Below, one piece after another: positions 46,301 through 57,667 of a stretch of 64,000 nucleotides of DNA. Both the position numbers and the translations under genes were made by a program. This DNA is from Nipponacmea schrenckii (Eukaryota; Mollusca; Gastropoda; Lottiidae), in NCBI GenBank assembly GCA_030562195.1, contig CM060201.1, positions 35,012,067 through 35,076,066 on the forward strand, read 5' to 3'. Numbering within the stretch: the stretch's first letter is position 1; the number at the start of each line of letters is the position of its first letter. Below the pieces are notes generated by a model. The model searched no databases, was not told where the DNA came from, and saw only the letters and a program-made list of their open reading frames with translations.

Positions 46301-49300
46301 TTTCAGACGAATTGTATATTGAGATATTATGTATTTTCGATTTTTTTCTTTTTTCTTTCTTTTTTTTCTTTTTTTTTCCCAATGTATTGCCCCATGGGCT
46401 GAATGTGAGACAGGACCATGTCCTTGTGTATTGGACCTAATTCTAACCCATGTAAAATAAAGAGTTTATTATTATTATTATTATTATTATATCTTATATC
46501 TAGAAAATACATTTAAGCATAGCATACTTTTATATCTTATAACATTTTGATTTCTATCAATATCTTCAAAAGTAAAAAAAAAATTTCCAAATGTGATATA
46601 AAAATTTCAACCTTCTATATTGAATAGTCTAGATATGATAATTTTAAGGGAATAATACGTTTTTTTGCGTTCATCTTTCATACCCTATTTCTCAAAGTTG
46701 AAATGTCATAAAGAAATAAAGTAATATTTTTGGATAGCTGAAAGTCCCCTCTTTCCATTGATATTTAAATATTTCAGATAGGTGGAAAAGAAGTGATTGA
46801 AATCTTCTATTTTTTGTTCATAGGTTTAGGGTTATCAGTCCCATTAAACAAGGACTCAGCATTCCAGCCAGTACTTTGCCAGCTGCCTCGTAACAGCACC
46901 AATAATTTGTCCTAGCCATAAGTTGCTTTATTTGTTAAAATTAATCACTGACCTGTTAAATCCAACATGTCAACTTTATGAAACTCATCCACTCCCCAGT
47001 CATTACCACTAGCAGCAAGAACAAATTTATGAGCCTTGACCTGGACTCCTCCTTGTAACAATATAGTAATATCACTGAAAAACAATAGAAAAACATCTGA
47101 AATATTAAGTAAAGGCAAAGAAAGTTTTAAACCTTAACTTTCCAGTGTTTATTCCGTTAAAAGATTCTAAAATAGGTGAAGTAGGAAGAAATAAAATCAA
47201 TTAATTTTGAGTTGGGTAAGGGTGAATTAGGGAAGGGGCAGATTGGGTAAGCAGTGAAAAAGGAAGGAGCAAATTGGGTAAGCAGTGAAAAAGGAAGGGG
47301 CAGATTGGGTAAGCAGTGCAAAAGGAAGGGGCAAATTGGTTAAGCAGTGCAAAAGGAAGGGGCAAATTGGGTAAGCAGTGCAAAAGGAAGGGGCAGATTG
47401 GGTAAGCAGTGCAAAAGGAAGGGGCAAATTGGGTAAGTAGTGAAAAGGGAAGGAGCAAATTGGATAAGTAGTGAAAAAGGAAGGGGCAAATTGGGTGAGC
47501 AGTGAAAAAGGAAGGAGCAAATTGGGTAAGCAGTGAAAAAGGAAGGAGCAGATTGGATAAGTAGTGAAAAAGGAAGGGGCAAATTGGGTGAGCAGTGAAA
47601 AGGGAAGGAGCAAATTGGATAAGTAGTGAAAAAGGAAGAGGCAAATTGGGTGAGCAGTGAAAAAGGAAGGGGCAAATTTGGTGAGCAGTGCAAAAAGAAG
47701 GAGCAAATTGGGTAAGCAGTGAAAAGGGAAGGAGCAAATTGGGTAAGCAGTGGAAAAGCGAAGGAGCAAATTGGGTAAGTAGTGAAAAAGGAAGGGCAAA
47801 TTGGGTAAGCAGTGCAAAGGGAAGGGGCAAATTGGGTAAGTAGTGAAAAGGGAAGGAGCAAATTGGATAAGTAGTGAAAAAGGAAGGGGCAAATTGGGTG
47901 AGCAGTGAAAAAGGAAGGGGCAAATTGGGTGAGCAGTGAAAAAGGAAGGAGCAAATTGGGTGAGCAGTGAAAAAGGAAGGGGCAAATTGGGTAAGTAGTG
48001 AAAAAGGAAGGGGCAAATTGGGTGAGCAGTGAAAAAGGAAGGAGCAAATTGGGTAAGCAGTGAAAAAGGAAGGGGCAAATTGGGTAAGCAGTGAAAAAGG
48101 AAGGAGCAAATTGGATAAGTAGTGAAAAAGGAAGGGGCAAATTGGGTGAGCAGTGCAAAAAGAAGGAGCAAATTGGGTAAGCAGTGAAAAGGGAAGGAGC
48201 AAATTGGGTAAGCAGTGGAAAAGCGAAGGAGCAAATTGGGTAAGTAGTGAAAAAGGAAGGGCAAATTGGGTAAGCAGTGCAAAGGGAAGGGGCAAATTGG
48301 GTAAGTAGTGAAAAGGGAAGGAGCAAATTGGATAAGTAGTGAAAAGGGAAGGAGCAAATTGGATAAGTAGTGAAAAAGGAAGGGGCAAATTGGGTGAGCA
48401 GTGAAAAAGGAAGGGACAAATTGGGTAAGTAGTGAAAAAGGAAGGGGCAAATTGGGTAAGTAGTGAAAAGGGAAGGAGCAAATTGGATAAGTAGTGAAAA
48501 GGGAAGGAGCAAATTGGATAAGTAGTGAAAAGGGAAGGAGCAAATTGGATAAGTAGTGAAAAAGGAAGGGGCAAATTGGGTGAGCAGTGAAAAAGGAAGG
48601 GGCAAATTTGGTGAGCAGTGCAAAAAGAAGGAGCAAATTGGGTAAGCAGTGAAAAAGGAATGGGCAAATTGGTTAAGTAGTGAAAAGGGAAGGGCAAATT
48701 GGGTAAGTCCAAAAGGAAGGAGCAAATTGGGTAAGTAGTGAAAAAGGAAGGGGCAAATTGGTTGAGTAGTAAAAAGGGAAGGGGAAAATTGGGTAAGTAG
48801 TGAAAAGGGAAGGGGAAAATTGGGTAAGTAGTGAAAAGGGAAGGAGCAAATTGGGTAAGCAGTGGAAAAGCGAAGGAGCAAATTGGGTAAGTAGTGAAAA
48901 AGGAAGGGCAAATTGGGTAAGCAGTGCAAAGGGAAGGGGAAAATTGGGTAAGTGGTGAAAAGGGAGGGGCAAATTGATGTGGAGGTATTAGAAAAAGGGG
49001 CAAATTGGGAAGAAGGGGTGATTTTGGAAATGGGCAAAATAAAATTGGGTACTATTTGAAAGGTGCCAAAAGGAGTAGGGGTGAAATAAAAGTAATAGGG
49101 AGATATTAGAAGAACACCATAAAATATGGATCTACCAACCTGAACATATCATTACTAAACAATTGTGCAGCTTGTAGTTGAAGTCGTGTAGCAATAGGAA
49201 TCTCTTCGTCCGGAGTTTTCTCCAATGATATCAAGTTACCATATTTTTTCTCAACAGCAAAGAGATGTTTCTGTAATTTATCATACTCCTGTTTCAAACC

Positions 49301-50116
49301 ACCTAATTCCTTTCCTAATGCTACAGTAACTGTAAGAAAAGGTAACAGTTGTAACATATAGTGGGGTTACTCATATAGTTACCATACTTAAATCTTTGGA
49401 ACCTTTAGGGAGCCATGGTGGATCAATCAGTTAGCCATTTGCTCAAATCGTAAAGGTACAGGGTCCGATTTTTTTAGAATTTTTAACCTTGTTCCCATTG
49501 TTATTGATGCAGGTCGAAAGGCTGACATAAAAACAGCATCTAGTTGTTCGGATGGGACAATAGAGGCCTTACTGCTACAGGCTAGCATGTTAAAAGATAC
49601 CTCAACGGTTGAAAATTGATAAAAGCCAAGTTAAATTTCCCTCCTAGTCCACTGCATGTAATCATAGAATCTTTTTCATTTAAATTTTCATTATTATTAC
49701 GATCTATAGATTAGATCTAGACTATATAATATAAAATTAAGTAAAATGTAATTTTACAATATTTGTTAAAAATTAATATTAGGCCTAAATTTATATTGTT
49801 TAAGTTAAAACTGTACATCAAAATATAATTAGAATGCTTTATGTGTGGAAAAATATCATTATCTTCATTCATTTAATATAGTGCGAAGTGACGACTGGGC
49901 GATTTGGTTGTCAACTTATTCTTGTTTGATGACGGAATTTAAACTTAAAAACAAGCAGTTAAACTCTGTAAAGATGACACAATAACTTTATAGAATAATC
50001 ATATTAACATAATGATGGGTGATCAGAATGTATTTCAAGAGATATTTTAAGCCAAGAGTTTAACGTGAATGTAGAAAGAGAGATAAACAGAACAAATTCT
50101 TACCGTTCGCCGCCAT
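41034..50116 (-). CDS. BTB/POZ and C2H2 zinc-finger protein, complete gene
   Basis: Six coding exons, all phase-consistent: 50116-50104 (ATGGCGGCGAACG), 49329-49140, 47074-46953, 44675-44534, 43971-43848, 43322-41034; 959 residues in total. Exon 2 is a coiled coil (LGGLKQEYDKLQKHLFAVEK). Exons 3-5 form a BTB/POZ domain and the start of a BACK-like helix region (DITILLQGGVQVKAHKFVLA, IKWLYTDEFEF, CKLESLFIR). The last exon carries an acidic linker and about 18 zinc fingers. BTB-ZF proteins are DNA-binding transcription regulators that dimerise through BTB and recruit corepressors. The coiled coil plus BTB resembles the N-terminus of rabankyrin-5 (ANKFY1) as I remember it. Confidence 0.9.
44676..45165 (-). 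repeat. Minisatellite derived from the BTB exon 4 acceptor and start
   Basis: Units of roughly 43-50 bp. On the transcribed strand they read ...TATATTTTCTAGATATAAGA then TATAAAAGTATGCTATGC. This matches the true exon 4 boundary (ATATTTTCTAG, then ATATGAGATATGAAG and TATGTTATGCT), and the array abuts the exon at 44675. Further blocks of the same unit occur at 46090-46300 and 46480-46550, on the far side of the 160-bp array. Several units keep the TCTAG acceptor; the first two upstream read TCTAT. Confidence 0.85.
45170..46090. repeat. About 160-bp tandem array (pearl/BIV160-like), second locus
   Basis: Five or so units with landmarks TCTCTATCGCGTTCACAAG, AGTCAAGTGCAATAACTC and ACTTGTCCAAGATCTCATC, spaced about 159-160 bp. 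It is bounded on the left by CAAGATACGCCCCACTTT, which echoes the TACGCCCC palindrome ending the array at 22270-23925. It lies in the BTB-ZF intron and splits the exon-derived minisatellite. Confidence 0.8.
46341..46488. repeat. CT-rich and ATT microsatellite patch
   Basis: A T/C-rich run (46341-46380) and an ATT microsatellite (46468-46488) flank AATGTATTGCCCCATGGGCT and ATAAAGAGTTTATTATT. This looks like a retroposed tail, but the family is not recognised. Confidence 0.4.
47205..48980. repeat. 31-bp minisatellite, about 57 units, in BTB-ZF intron 2
   Basis: Unit GGAAGGGGCAAATTGGGTAA plus GCAGTGAAAAA, with interspersed variants (GGAGC/GGGGC, AAGCAGTG/AAGTAGTG/GAGCAGTG) and visible higher-order blocks. 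The plus strand is purine-rich. The transcribed strand contains neither AG nor GT within the units. Because 31 is not a multiple of three and the unit lacks stops, all three minus frames stay open for 469-600 codons; these are not genes. Confidence 0.95.
49407..49640 (+). mobile_element. tRNA-derived SINE, copy 3
   Basis: Begins GGGAGCCATGGTGGATCAAT, with a decayed B box (GGGTCCGATTT), then GTTCGGATGGGACAATAGAG and a complement of the GATCTTTAACGTGC domain (ATGTTAAAAGATACCTC). It lies between BTB-ZF exons 1 and 2. Confidence 0.6.
49770..49915. repeat. Inner part of the inverted duplication next to its axis
   Basis: Inverse of 50318-50365 plus 50856-50915 (shared CGACTGGGCGATTTGGTTGT and TTTAAGTTAAAACTGTACATC). 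The axis thus falls between 49915 and 50318, where BTB-ZF exon 1 and presumably its promoter lie. Confidence 0.85.
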
Positions 50117-50371
50117 CTTGTTCCAAAACGTCCATTGATACAAATCGTACCCAATCACGTGACTTCCTACTTCCTAATGAACCACGCCAGGCTTAAACCA
50201 GATCTTTTGAAATATATTCTGATCACCTGGAAGTATTTGGATATGATTTATTCTATAAAGTTATTGACTCATGTTTACAGAGTTGTACTGTATGGTTTTT
50301 AAATTTGATTAAATCAGTTGACAACCAAATCGCCCAGTCGTCACTTCGCACTATATTATAGGAATGAAGAG

Positions 50372-50848
50372 TATGGGACTCGGACCACTAAAACATTTTA
50401 TGCTAATGATTGTATATTGAGTCCGTTCTATATTTGGAAATCCTCTTTCTCCCTTCCTTTGGGGGTGTTTGCATGCCCATTTTGGACTAATTTTTGGTCT
50501 AGATTTGAAATTTGATGTCTGAAATTGCATTTTCTTTCAGAATTTCTGAGATAATGAGAAATTTAATTGGCGGAAGGTTATTTCTAAAAATAGTGGTTTT
50601 GTGTGCAGTGACAGTCAAGCGGATGTTGATAAAATGTAGTGGTTTACTTTCATTTTGTTTAGTTCAAAATTTTCATGGTCATGCTATATTGGATTTTTGT
50701 ACAGAAACCAAGTATTGGCCTGGCTTTCATGTGGCATATAAGAAAGTTTTCAACGAGATTTCTGGAAAAAGTTCTAGAAGGTTGAATTTTGTGATTTAAC
50801 ATGGAAATAGATGGCAAATGAATTAGCGGACTAAGTCCGTATGATGTT
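50372..50848. mobile_element. About 477-bp MITE with 19-bp imperfect termini
   Basis: Left end TATGGGACTCGGACCACTAA, right end TTAGCGGACTAAGTCCGTAT, roughly inverse. The interior matches the copy at 10725-11145. It interrupts right-arm sequence that is continuous in the left arm (49870/49830), so it arrived after the inverted duplication. Confidence 0.75.
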
Positions 50849-50858
50849 TTTATGATGA

Positions 50859-51595
<737 letters not shown>

Positions 51596-53591
51596 TGTCC
51601 TGGCAAAATTTCTCTCATTGCACACTGCATGGCGTTGCCTGTCTTCATTTGCCCAAGGTGCAGAAGAGTAGGACGTAAATTCATTTATCCATTCATTTCA
51701 TTTACATTTTGTAATATCCGCTTCATATTAGTACTGTTAGCCTTAGAATGTCTCTGTGACGATAAAAACAAAAAACCTCCCAGATTTTAGCTGAAAATTT
51801 GGCCTCTTTAAAAACAAATATTGAAGACATAATGTGTGCGCATGTCTCTATTTTAATCAATTCAAAGACATTTTAAGACTGTCAGTGCCAATTCACCATT
51901 CAGAAAATACGGATGCATTTTATTGATAATTACACAAATTATGCATTTATTTTTTTTTTTATTAAATATTGATCGTTCACAATAATTTGTCCTTGGTCAG
52001 TGCTTTGAGGACCTGTTAACTCCATTGATGTAACCTTTGACCTTCCATTAATCGAATATATATTCATCTACACCATGTAGCTATTAGTAACTATTAAATT
52101 GTTTTTGTTATATTAATAAATATTTAAACATGATAATCTCGTTGATTTAATTATTAAAGAATGGCCAGAACAATTTTTCAGTTTATCGATGTATAAACAA
52201 AAATAATACCCGTGTATACTTTATTATTCTACGTAGCCTAAAAAGATGTAAGCGAATTAAAGACTTTCAAAACATTTCGGTTGGAGGGACTCTCCAAACC
52301 TTTAGACTAGCTTCATAATTATACTGTCAACGAGAATACTGTAAAATGTGACATCAGATGGAAGGATTTGAGACTTGTCTGAAAACCACCCCCCCCCCCC
52401 CCGCCCTCGTTCAGCTCAGACGAAAATTAGGCTCCGCCTCTGCATTGGATGTGGAAGCAGGCTGTTTAAAATAGATCTGCTATAAAATCAGATATACTGT
52501 AATTAAAATATTTGTATGCAGGTATTAAAGGCGAAATGGCTTTTAATTCATTTATCTTTATTGCTATTACAATGTATATCTTGATTATTAAACTAGGATA
52601 TTCAAACACAGATGTTGTAATGTGATATATCAATATTAAAATAAAAGATTCAACTATATTAGTAGGGCTGTGAACAGCACCGAGCGTGGTAAGTGATACC
52701 TTTCCCTATAGCTGAGAGACCTTCTAGCTTTAGTCTTAATAAAAAAAAATTTGGTTTCAGAAATTATTTAAGTTGTAAAAAATGTCAGATTTCGATGTAC
52801 TGTAATAACGGATATTATGGACCAAATATCAGAATATCTATAGATAGCCTAGGCCAAGGTCATTATACACTGATAATTTCAAGGTCATTGAAGGTCAAGG
52901 TCACGAGAGAGAGACTTTGAAATTTTCAAAAAAAATCAACCGTGCTTTAAAAAAAGGTTACATTCAAAAATCTGTTCCAACAACTTAAAGATAAATTAAC
53001 AAGACTCTGATAGAAATTGGATAAAAAATGGCGAAAGAATTAACATTTTGCTAAAATATGTAAAAATAAAATAATGGCTCATGTATCACTTCCGGTAAGG
53101 ATCGTTTCTTCTATGAAGATTGTGATAATGCACAATAGAAAATATATACATCTTTTTTGTCAACGTCAACCACGTGAGATTTTGAGAAACCGAAAGTCCT
53201 CACGCACGCCAAAACGGAAGTCATAAAAATAATCAATCAAAGCGATATTATTTGTATGGCTAAGTTGGTATATTCGCAGAATTTCAGATCGATCAGAAAT
53301 CCAAAAATTTAAAATTTTCAAATGCACCAAATACACTTTTTTACTATAACATATTTGAGGTAAATTGATCCAGAAATAAGCCATACAGACTCGATGCAAA
53401 ATTCTTGCTCATTGTGCAATATCTTGTTTCCGGTTTTGCAAATTTTAGGTTTTAGATATTCACTTGGTGGTTCAGTCCTCCTCAAATAGTTTAGTAAGAC
53501 TAGAAATATTATACAATTTTCTGTTTTTGTTGGAGGCCTTACACAAAAAAATATAACAACAAAAAACATCGAATCTGCTCGCACTGAAACT

Positions 53592-54005
53592 TACGGAAGC
53601 CCATATGGTACCTTCGAACTTAGAACTTACGACTTAGTACTGACGACTTAGAACTTACGACTTAAAACTTACGACTTAGAACTTACGACTTAAAACTTAC
53701 AACTTACGACTTAGAACTTACGACTTAAAAATTAGAACTTACGACTTACGACTTAGTACTGACGACTTAGAAATTGGAACTTACGACTTAAGGTTCATGA
53801 CATTTCAGAGAGGCCAAGGTTAATGCTATAATAGACAGAATAAGAGAGAAAAAAACAAAAGGTTGGATTATGACATATTTCCTTTCAGTAAAACTACCAA
53901 AATTACAAATATCTTACACTAAGCCTAACTTCTACGTCGAAGGTTCTAAGTCGTCAGTACTAAGTCGTAAGTTCTAAGTTCGAAGGTACCATATGGCCTT
54001 CCGTA
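53592..54005. mobile_element. Foldback element with GAAACT target duplication
   Basis: Termini TACGGAAG(C/G)CCATATGG are inverted over about 60 bp, and the inner arm is built from repeats of ACTTACGACTTAGA. It is flanked by GAAACT on both sides (53586-53591 and 54006-54011). The left arm of the big duplication shows the unoccupied site at about 39712-39730, where flanks join as CACTGAAATCGGAAGTGAT on the minus strand. No coding capacity. Confidence 0.88.
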
Positions 54006-54269
54006 GAAACTGGAAGTGATACAAACATTTTTTGACATTTTGTTTCAGATATTCATTTTTTATTTCAGCCCATTTAAAATTTTTTGGTCCAAATGCGATG
54101 AAAAAAACATCGATACGAAAAGAAAGAATGGAAAGATACCCTACAGCTGGTTAAAAATATCCATAATCCTCGCTTCGAATTTTAGTTTCGATTGTCGATA
54201 GTCTTCTTTCATGATCTATTAAATGTAACAATTATATTTTCTACAGTGTACTCTTTCAAAGTAGTGTCA

Positions 54270-55315
54270 AGAACAGTTCTCTGTGTCAATTGACATTGTG
54301 TGAAGTACAGTTCTCTGTGTCAATTGACATTGTGTGAAGATCAGTTCTCTGTGTTAATTGACATTGTATCAAGAACAGTTCTCTGTGTTAATTGACATTG
54401 TGTGAAGAACAGTTCTTTGTGTCAATTGACATTGTGTGAAGTACAGTTCTCTGTGTCAATTGACATTGTGTGAAGTACAGTTCTCTGTGTCAATTGACAT
54501 TGTGTGAAGTACAGTTCTCTGTGTCAATTGACATTGTATCAAGAACAGTTCTCTGTGTTAATTGACATTGTATCAAGAACAGTTCTCTGTGTCAATTGAC
54601 ATTTTGTCAAGAACAGTTCTCTGTGTTAATTGACATTGTGTTAATTACAGTTCTCTGTGTTAATTGACATTTTGTCAAGAACAGTTCTCTGTGTCAATTG
54701 ACATTGTGTCAAGAACAGTTCTCTGTGTCAATTGACATTGTGTGAAGTACAGTTCTCTGTGTCAATTGACATTGTGTGAAGTACAGTTCTCTGTGTTAAT
54801 TGACATTGTGTCAAGAACAGTTCTCTGTGTCAATTGACATTTTGTTAAGAACAGTTCTCTGTGTTAATTGACATTGTGTTGTGTGAAGTACAGTTCTCTG
54901 TGTTAATTGACATTTTGTCAAGAACAGTTCTCTGTGTCAATTGGCATTGTGTCAAGAACAGTTCTCTGTGTCAATTGACATTTTGTCAAGAACAGTTCTC
55001 TGTGTCTATTGACATTGTGTGAAGTACAGTTCCCTTTGTCAATTGACATTGTATCAAGAACAGTTCTCTGTGTTAATTGACATTGTATCAAGAACAGTTC
55101 TCTGTGTCAATTGACATTGTGTCAAGAACAGTTCTCTGTGTTAATTGACATTGTGTGAAGTACAGTTCCCTTTGTCAATTGACATTGTGTCAAGAACAGT
55201 TCTCTGTGTTAATTGACATTGTATCAAGAACAGTTCTCTGTGTCAATTGACATTGTGTCAAGAACAGTTCTCTGTGTTAATTGACATTGTGTCAAGAACA
55301 GTTCTCTGTGGCTAT
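54270..55315. repeat. 34-bp minisatellite, about 30 units
   Basis: Unit CAGTTCTCTGTGTCAATTGA plus CATTGTGTCAAGAA with a few interspersed variants (TTAATTGAC, TGTGAAGTA). Each unit contains the palindromes GTCAATTGAC and, across the unit junction, AGAACAGTTCT. The partner in the left arm is a decayed block of about 410 bp. Confidence 0.93.
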
Positions 55316-55804
55316 GTATTACATCTTTATTCTACCTCTTAAGACCAAACAACAGAACATTTCAAACTTTACCACACTAAATAATGGTATACAGTATTGA
55401 ACAATATGTGATAAAACGTTGGTGTACGTTACTATGCTTTATAGAGCATTTCAAATTAACGATCGAATAAAAGAACATGTCAGGTGGTACAAGCATAATA
55501 TTACGTTGTGATTTGAAGGGAATCGTAGTAGTGTTTCAAGAAGGTAGTTTCAATGTAGTTTAGATTCCATCGTTTAGTCTTGTGTACGTCATTCAGAAAC
55601 TTGGAAGTTAAAAACCGAAAGTTCGTAAGTGCGTTAACAAATCCCGCGTTTGAGGTGTGTGCTTCTGATATACAATCCGTATCTAGAAATGTGTTTTACA
55701 AGTGTTTGTTTGTGTTCTAAATTCAGTAATTTGTACATGAACAAAGACAATACATTGCACTGAAGCTTTTTTTATAGTGACAAGATACCTACCATTCATA
55801 GGCG

Positions 55805-56000
55805 GTTTGCGACTGGTCCGTTTCTCTGTTTGCGACTGGCCTATTTAACTGTTTGCGACTGGTCTGTTTGTCTGTTTGCGACTGGCCTATTTAACTGTTT
55901 GCGACTGGTCTGTTTGTCTGTTTGCGACTGGCCTATTTAACTGTATGCGACTGGTCTGTTTGTCTGTTTGCGACTGGCCTATTTAACTGTTTGCGACTGA
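55805..56000. repeat. 23/46-bp tandem repeat upstream of GT31
   Basis: Two 23-bp subunits alternate, TTTGCGACTGGCCTATTTAA-CTG and TTTGCGACTGGTCTGTTTGT-CTG, forming a 46-bp higher-order unit. It lies about 150 bp before the GT31 start codon and is missing from the left arm. Confidence 0.88.
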
Positions 56001-56146
56001 TTTGGAACAGCAACGTTCAGTAAGTATTGTGCTGTGGATATCAAAGTGTATGATTTAATTGATACTATATATAGTAGTATACTAACTGGACCAGAAATTG
56101 GAATACTTACGAGGAAGAACCATTCGAATCCAGTACCGTTGAGAGA

Positions 56147-57667
56147 TTGGGGTACATCACGTGGTTATTTTTAGGCATCATGAAATTCTTTCGTGCACTG
56201 AAATCGAATTCATGTTTAAAAATACCGAAATTTATAATGTTAATGATTGGCATTGCACTTTTGGGCCACATATGTATGTTCGCATTGCAGAGCTTCATTG
56301 GAATAAAATATAAAATTGTGTCACGTGTAGAAAGAGTGGACGATAGTCAATCGTCCTCAATTGGAGAAATAAGGACATTCAAAGATGTGACGCAAACACC
56401 AAAGACGGTAATAAAGACGCAAAAGGAGACGATACAAACGCCAAAGTCGGTAATAAAGACGCAAACGGAGACGATACAAACACCAAAGTCGGTAATAAAG
56501 ACTCAAAAGGAGACGATCCAAACGCCAAAGTCGGTAATAAAGACGCAAACGGAGACGATACAAAGACCAAAGACGGTAATAAACACGCATAAGGAGAAGA
56601 CACAAAGACCAAAGACGATAATAAACACGCATAAGGAGAAGATACAAACACCAAAGACGGTAATAAAGATGAACAAAGAGGTGGCACAAACACCAAAGGC
56701 GATGGTTAAGACGGTAAAGGCTCGAAGGCAAACGCCAAAGCATGTTGTTCAGATGTCAAAATGGATGTATCAAAAGCGAAGGAATATGATTCAGTACAGG
56801 AACATCTCTAAATATTTTCAACTGTCAAAATTTGACCAACACGATCGACTGTTGAACCTTCATCAATTCAATTATCTCATCAACTTGAATAAATGCCACC
56901 AAAAAGTATTTGCAGTGGCGTTCGTCCACAGCTCTGTAGATAAGTGGCTACTGCGAAATCGGATCCGAACAACTTGGGGTGGGTACAAGGGCTTTAACGG
57001 AAAATATTTTAGAACTATTTTCATGTTAGGGAAGCCAACCCTAAGGACGTTACAGCCAGCTATTGTTCGGGAGGCAAAAGAATATAACGATATTGTACAA
57101 GGGGATTTTGATGACACTTACAAAAATCTCACATACAAACATATTATGGGTCATGCATGGATAACCGAGAATTGTCCAAATGTAAGTTATATTATAAAGA
57201 CGGACGACGACGTGATGGTGAATGTTTACAATATGATGGAATACTTGAATAATACGAAGCCAGTGAAAAACTGTCTCTATTGTTACGTTTTGTGGAATGA
57301 AAGTCCACATAGAAATAATCACAGTAAATGGGCAATGTCCACATTCGAATATCCGTTTACGAAATACCCTGAATATTGTGAAGGGTTTGCTTACATTGCA
57401 ACAACTGATGTCAGTGCAAAGTTAGTGAAAATATCTGAAAATACTAAATTTTTTTGGATAGACGACGTCTTTATCACAGGAATTCTGACGCTTCGAACTA
57501 AATTACAATTGAAGCCTATGGTAGCAAATCATGGACATGCTCCGATGAATAGATTATACATAGGACCTGGTGTACGGAATTTGACGTTTTTAGTCGTAAG
57601 AACTCCTCACACTAGTCGATATTGGAATAGTACGTGGCAAGCTATATTGAAATATTCCAGAAACTAG
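56147..57667 (+). CDS. GT31 beta-1,3-galactosyltransferase-like, type II membrane protein
   Basis: 506 residues in one exon. A short cytoplasmic end and a membrane anchor at about residues 29-50 (IMLMIGIALLGHICMFALQ) indicate a Golgi type II enzyme. Residues about 83-200 are a stem of roughly nine 13-14-residue repeats (KTQKETIQTPKSVI type). The catalytic domain shows the family motifs RNRIRTTWG (270-278), DFDDTYKNLTYK (320-331), the metal-binding TDDDV (352-356) and DDVFITG near 436. The family transfers galactose or GlcNAc from UDP-sugar in beta-1,3 linkage to glycans; the exact acceptor cannot be told. A second Met 11 residues in (56180) may be the true start. A truncated copy lies at 37985-38795. 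Confidence 0.9.
   Translation: MGYITWLFLGIMKFFRALKSNSCLKIPKFIMLMIGIALLGHICMFALQSFIGIKYKIVSRVERVDDSQSSSIGEIRTFKDVTQTPKTVIKTQKETIQTPKSVIKTQTETIQTPKSVIKTQKETIQTPKSVIKTQTETIQRPKTVINTHKEKTQRPKTIINTHKEKIQTPKTVIKMNKEVAQTPKAMVKTVKARRQTPKHVVQMSKWMYQKRRNMIQYRNISKYFQLSKFDQHDRLLNLHQFNYLINLNKCHQKVFAVAFVHSSVDKWLLRNRIRTTWGGYKGFNGKYFRTIFMLGKPTLRTLQPAIVREAKEYNDIVQGDFDDTYKNLTYKHIMGHAWITENCPNVSYIIKTDDDVMVNVYNMMEYLNNTKPVKNCLYCYVLWNESPHRNNHSKWAMSTFEYPFTKYPEYCEGFAYIATTDVSAKLVKISENTKFFWIDDVFITGILTLRTKLQLKPMVANHGHAPMNRLYIGPGVRNLTFLVVRTPHTSRYWNSTWQAILKYSRN
56390..56745 (+). repeat. In-frame 39-42-bp coding repeat in the GT31 stem
   Basis: Units such as ACAAACGCCAAAGTCGGTAA and TAAAGACGCAAACGGAGAC repeat about nine times and stay in frame. 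Alternating CAAAAGGAG/CAAACGGAG variants form a higher-order pattern. The encoded stem is Thr/Lys-rich. Confidence 0.88.

Noticed and set aside
47201..49037. Three overlapping minus-strand frames of 469-600 codons
   Set aside because: They run through the stop-free 31-bp minisatellite in all frames and continue past its edges only briefly; no domain, and they lie in a well-supported intron.
54270..55315. CRISPR-like array
   Set aside because: Units are directly adjacent with no unique spacers, in a eukaryotic context; it is a minisatellite.
56357..56743. Antisense frames of 105-128 codons across the GT31 stem
   Set aside because: Shadows of the coding repeat on the plus strand.
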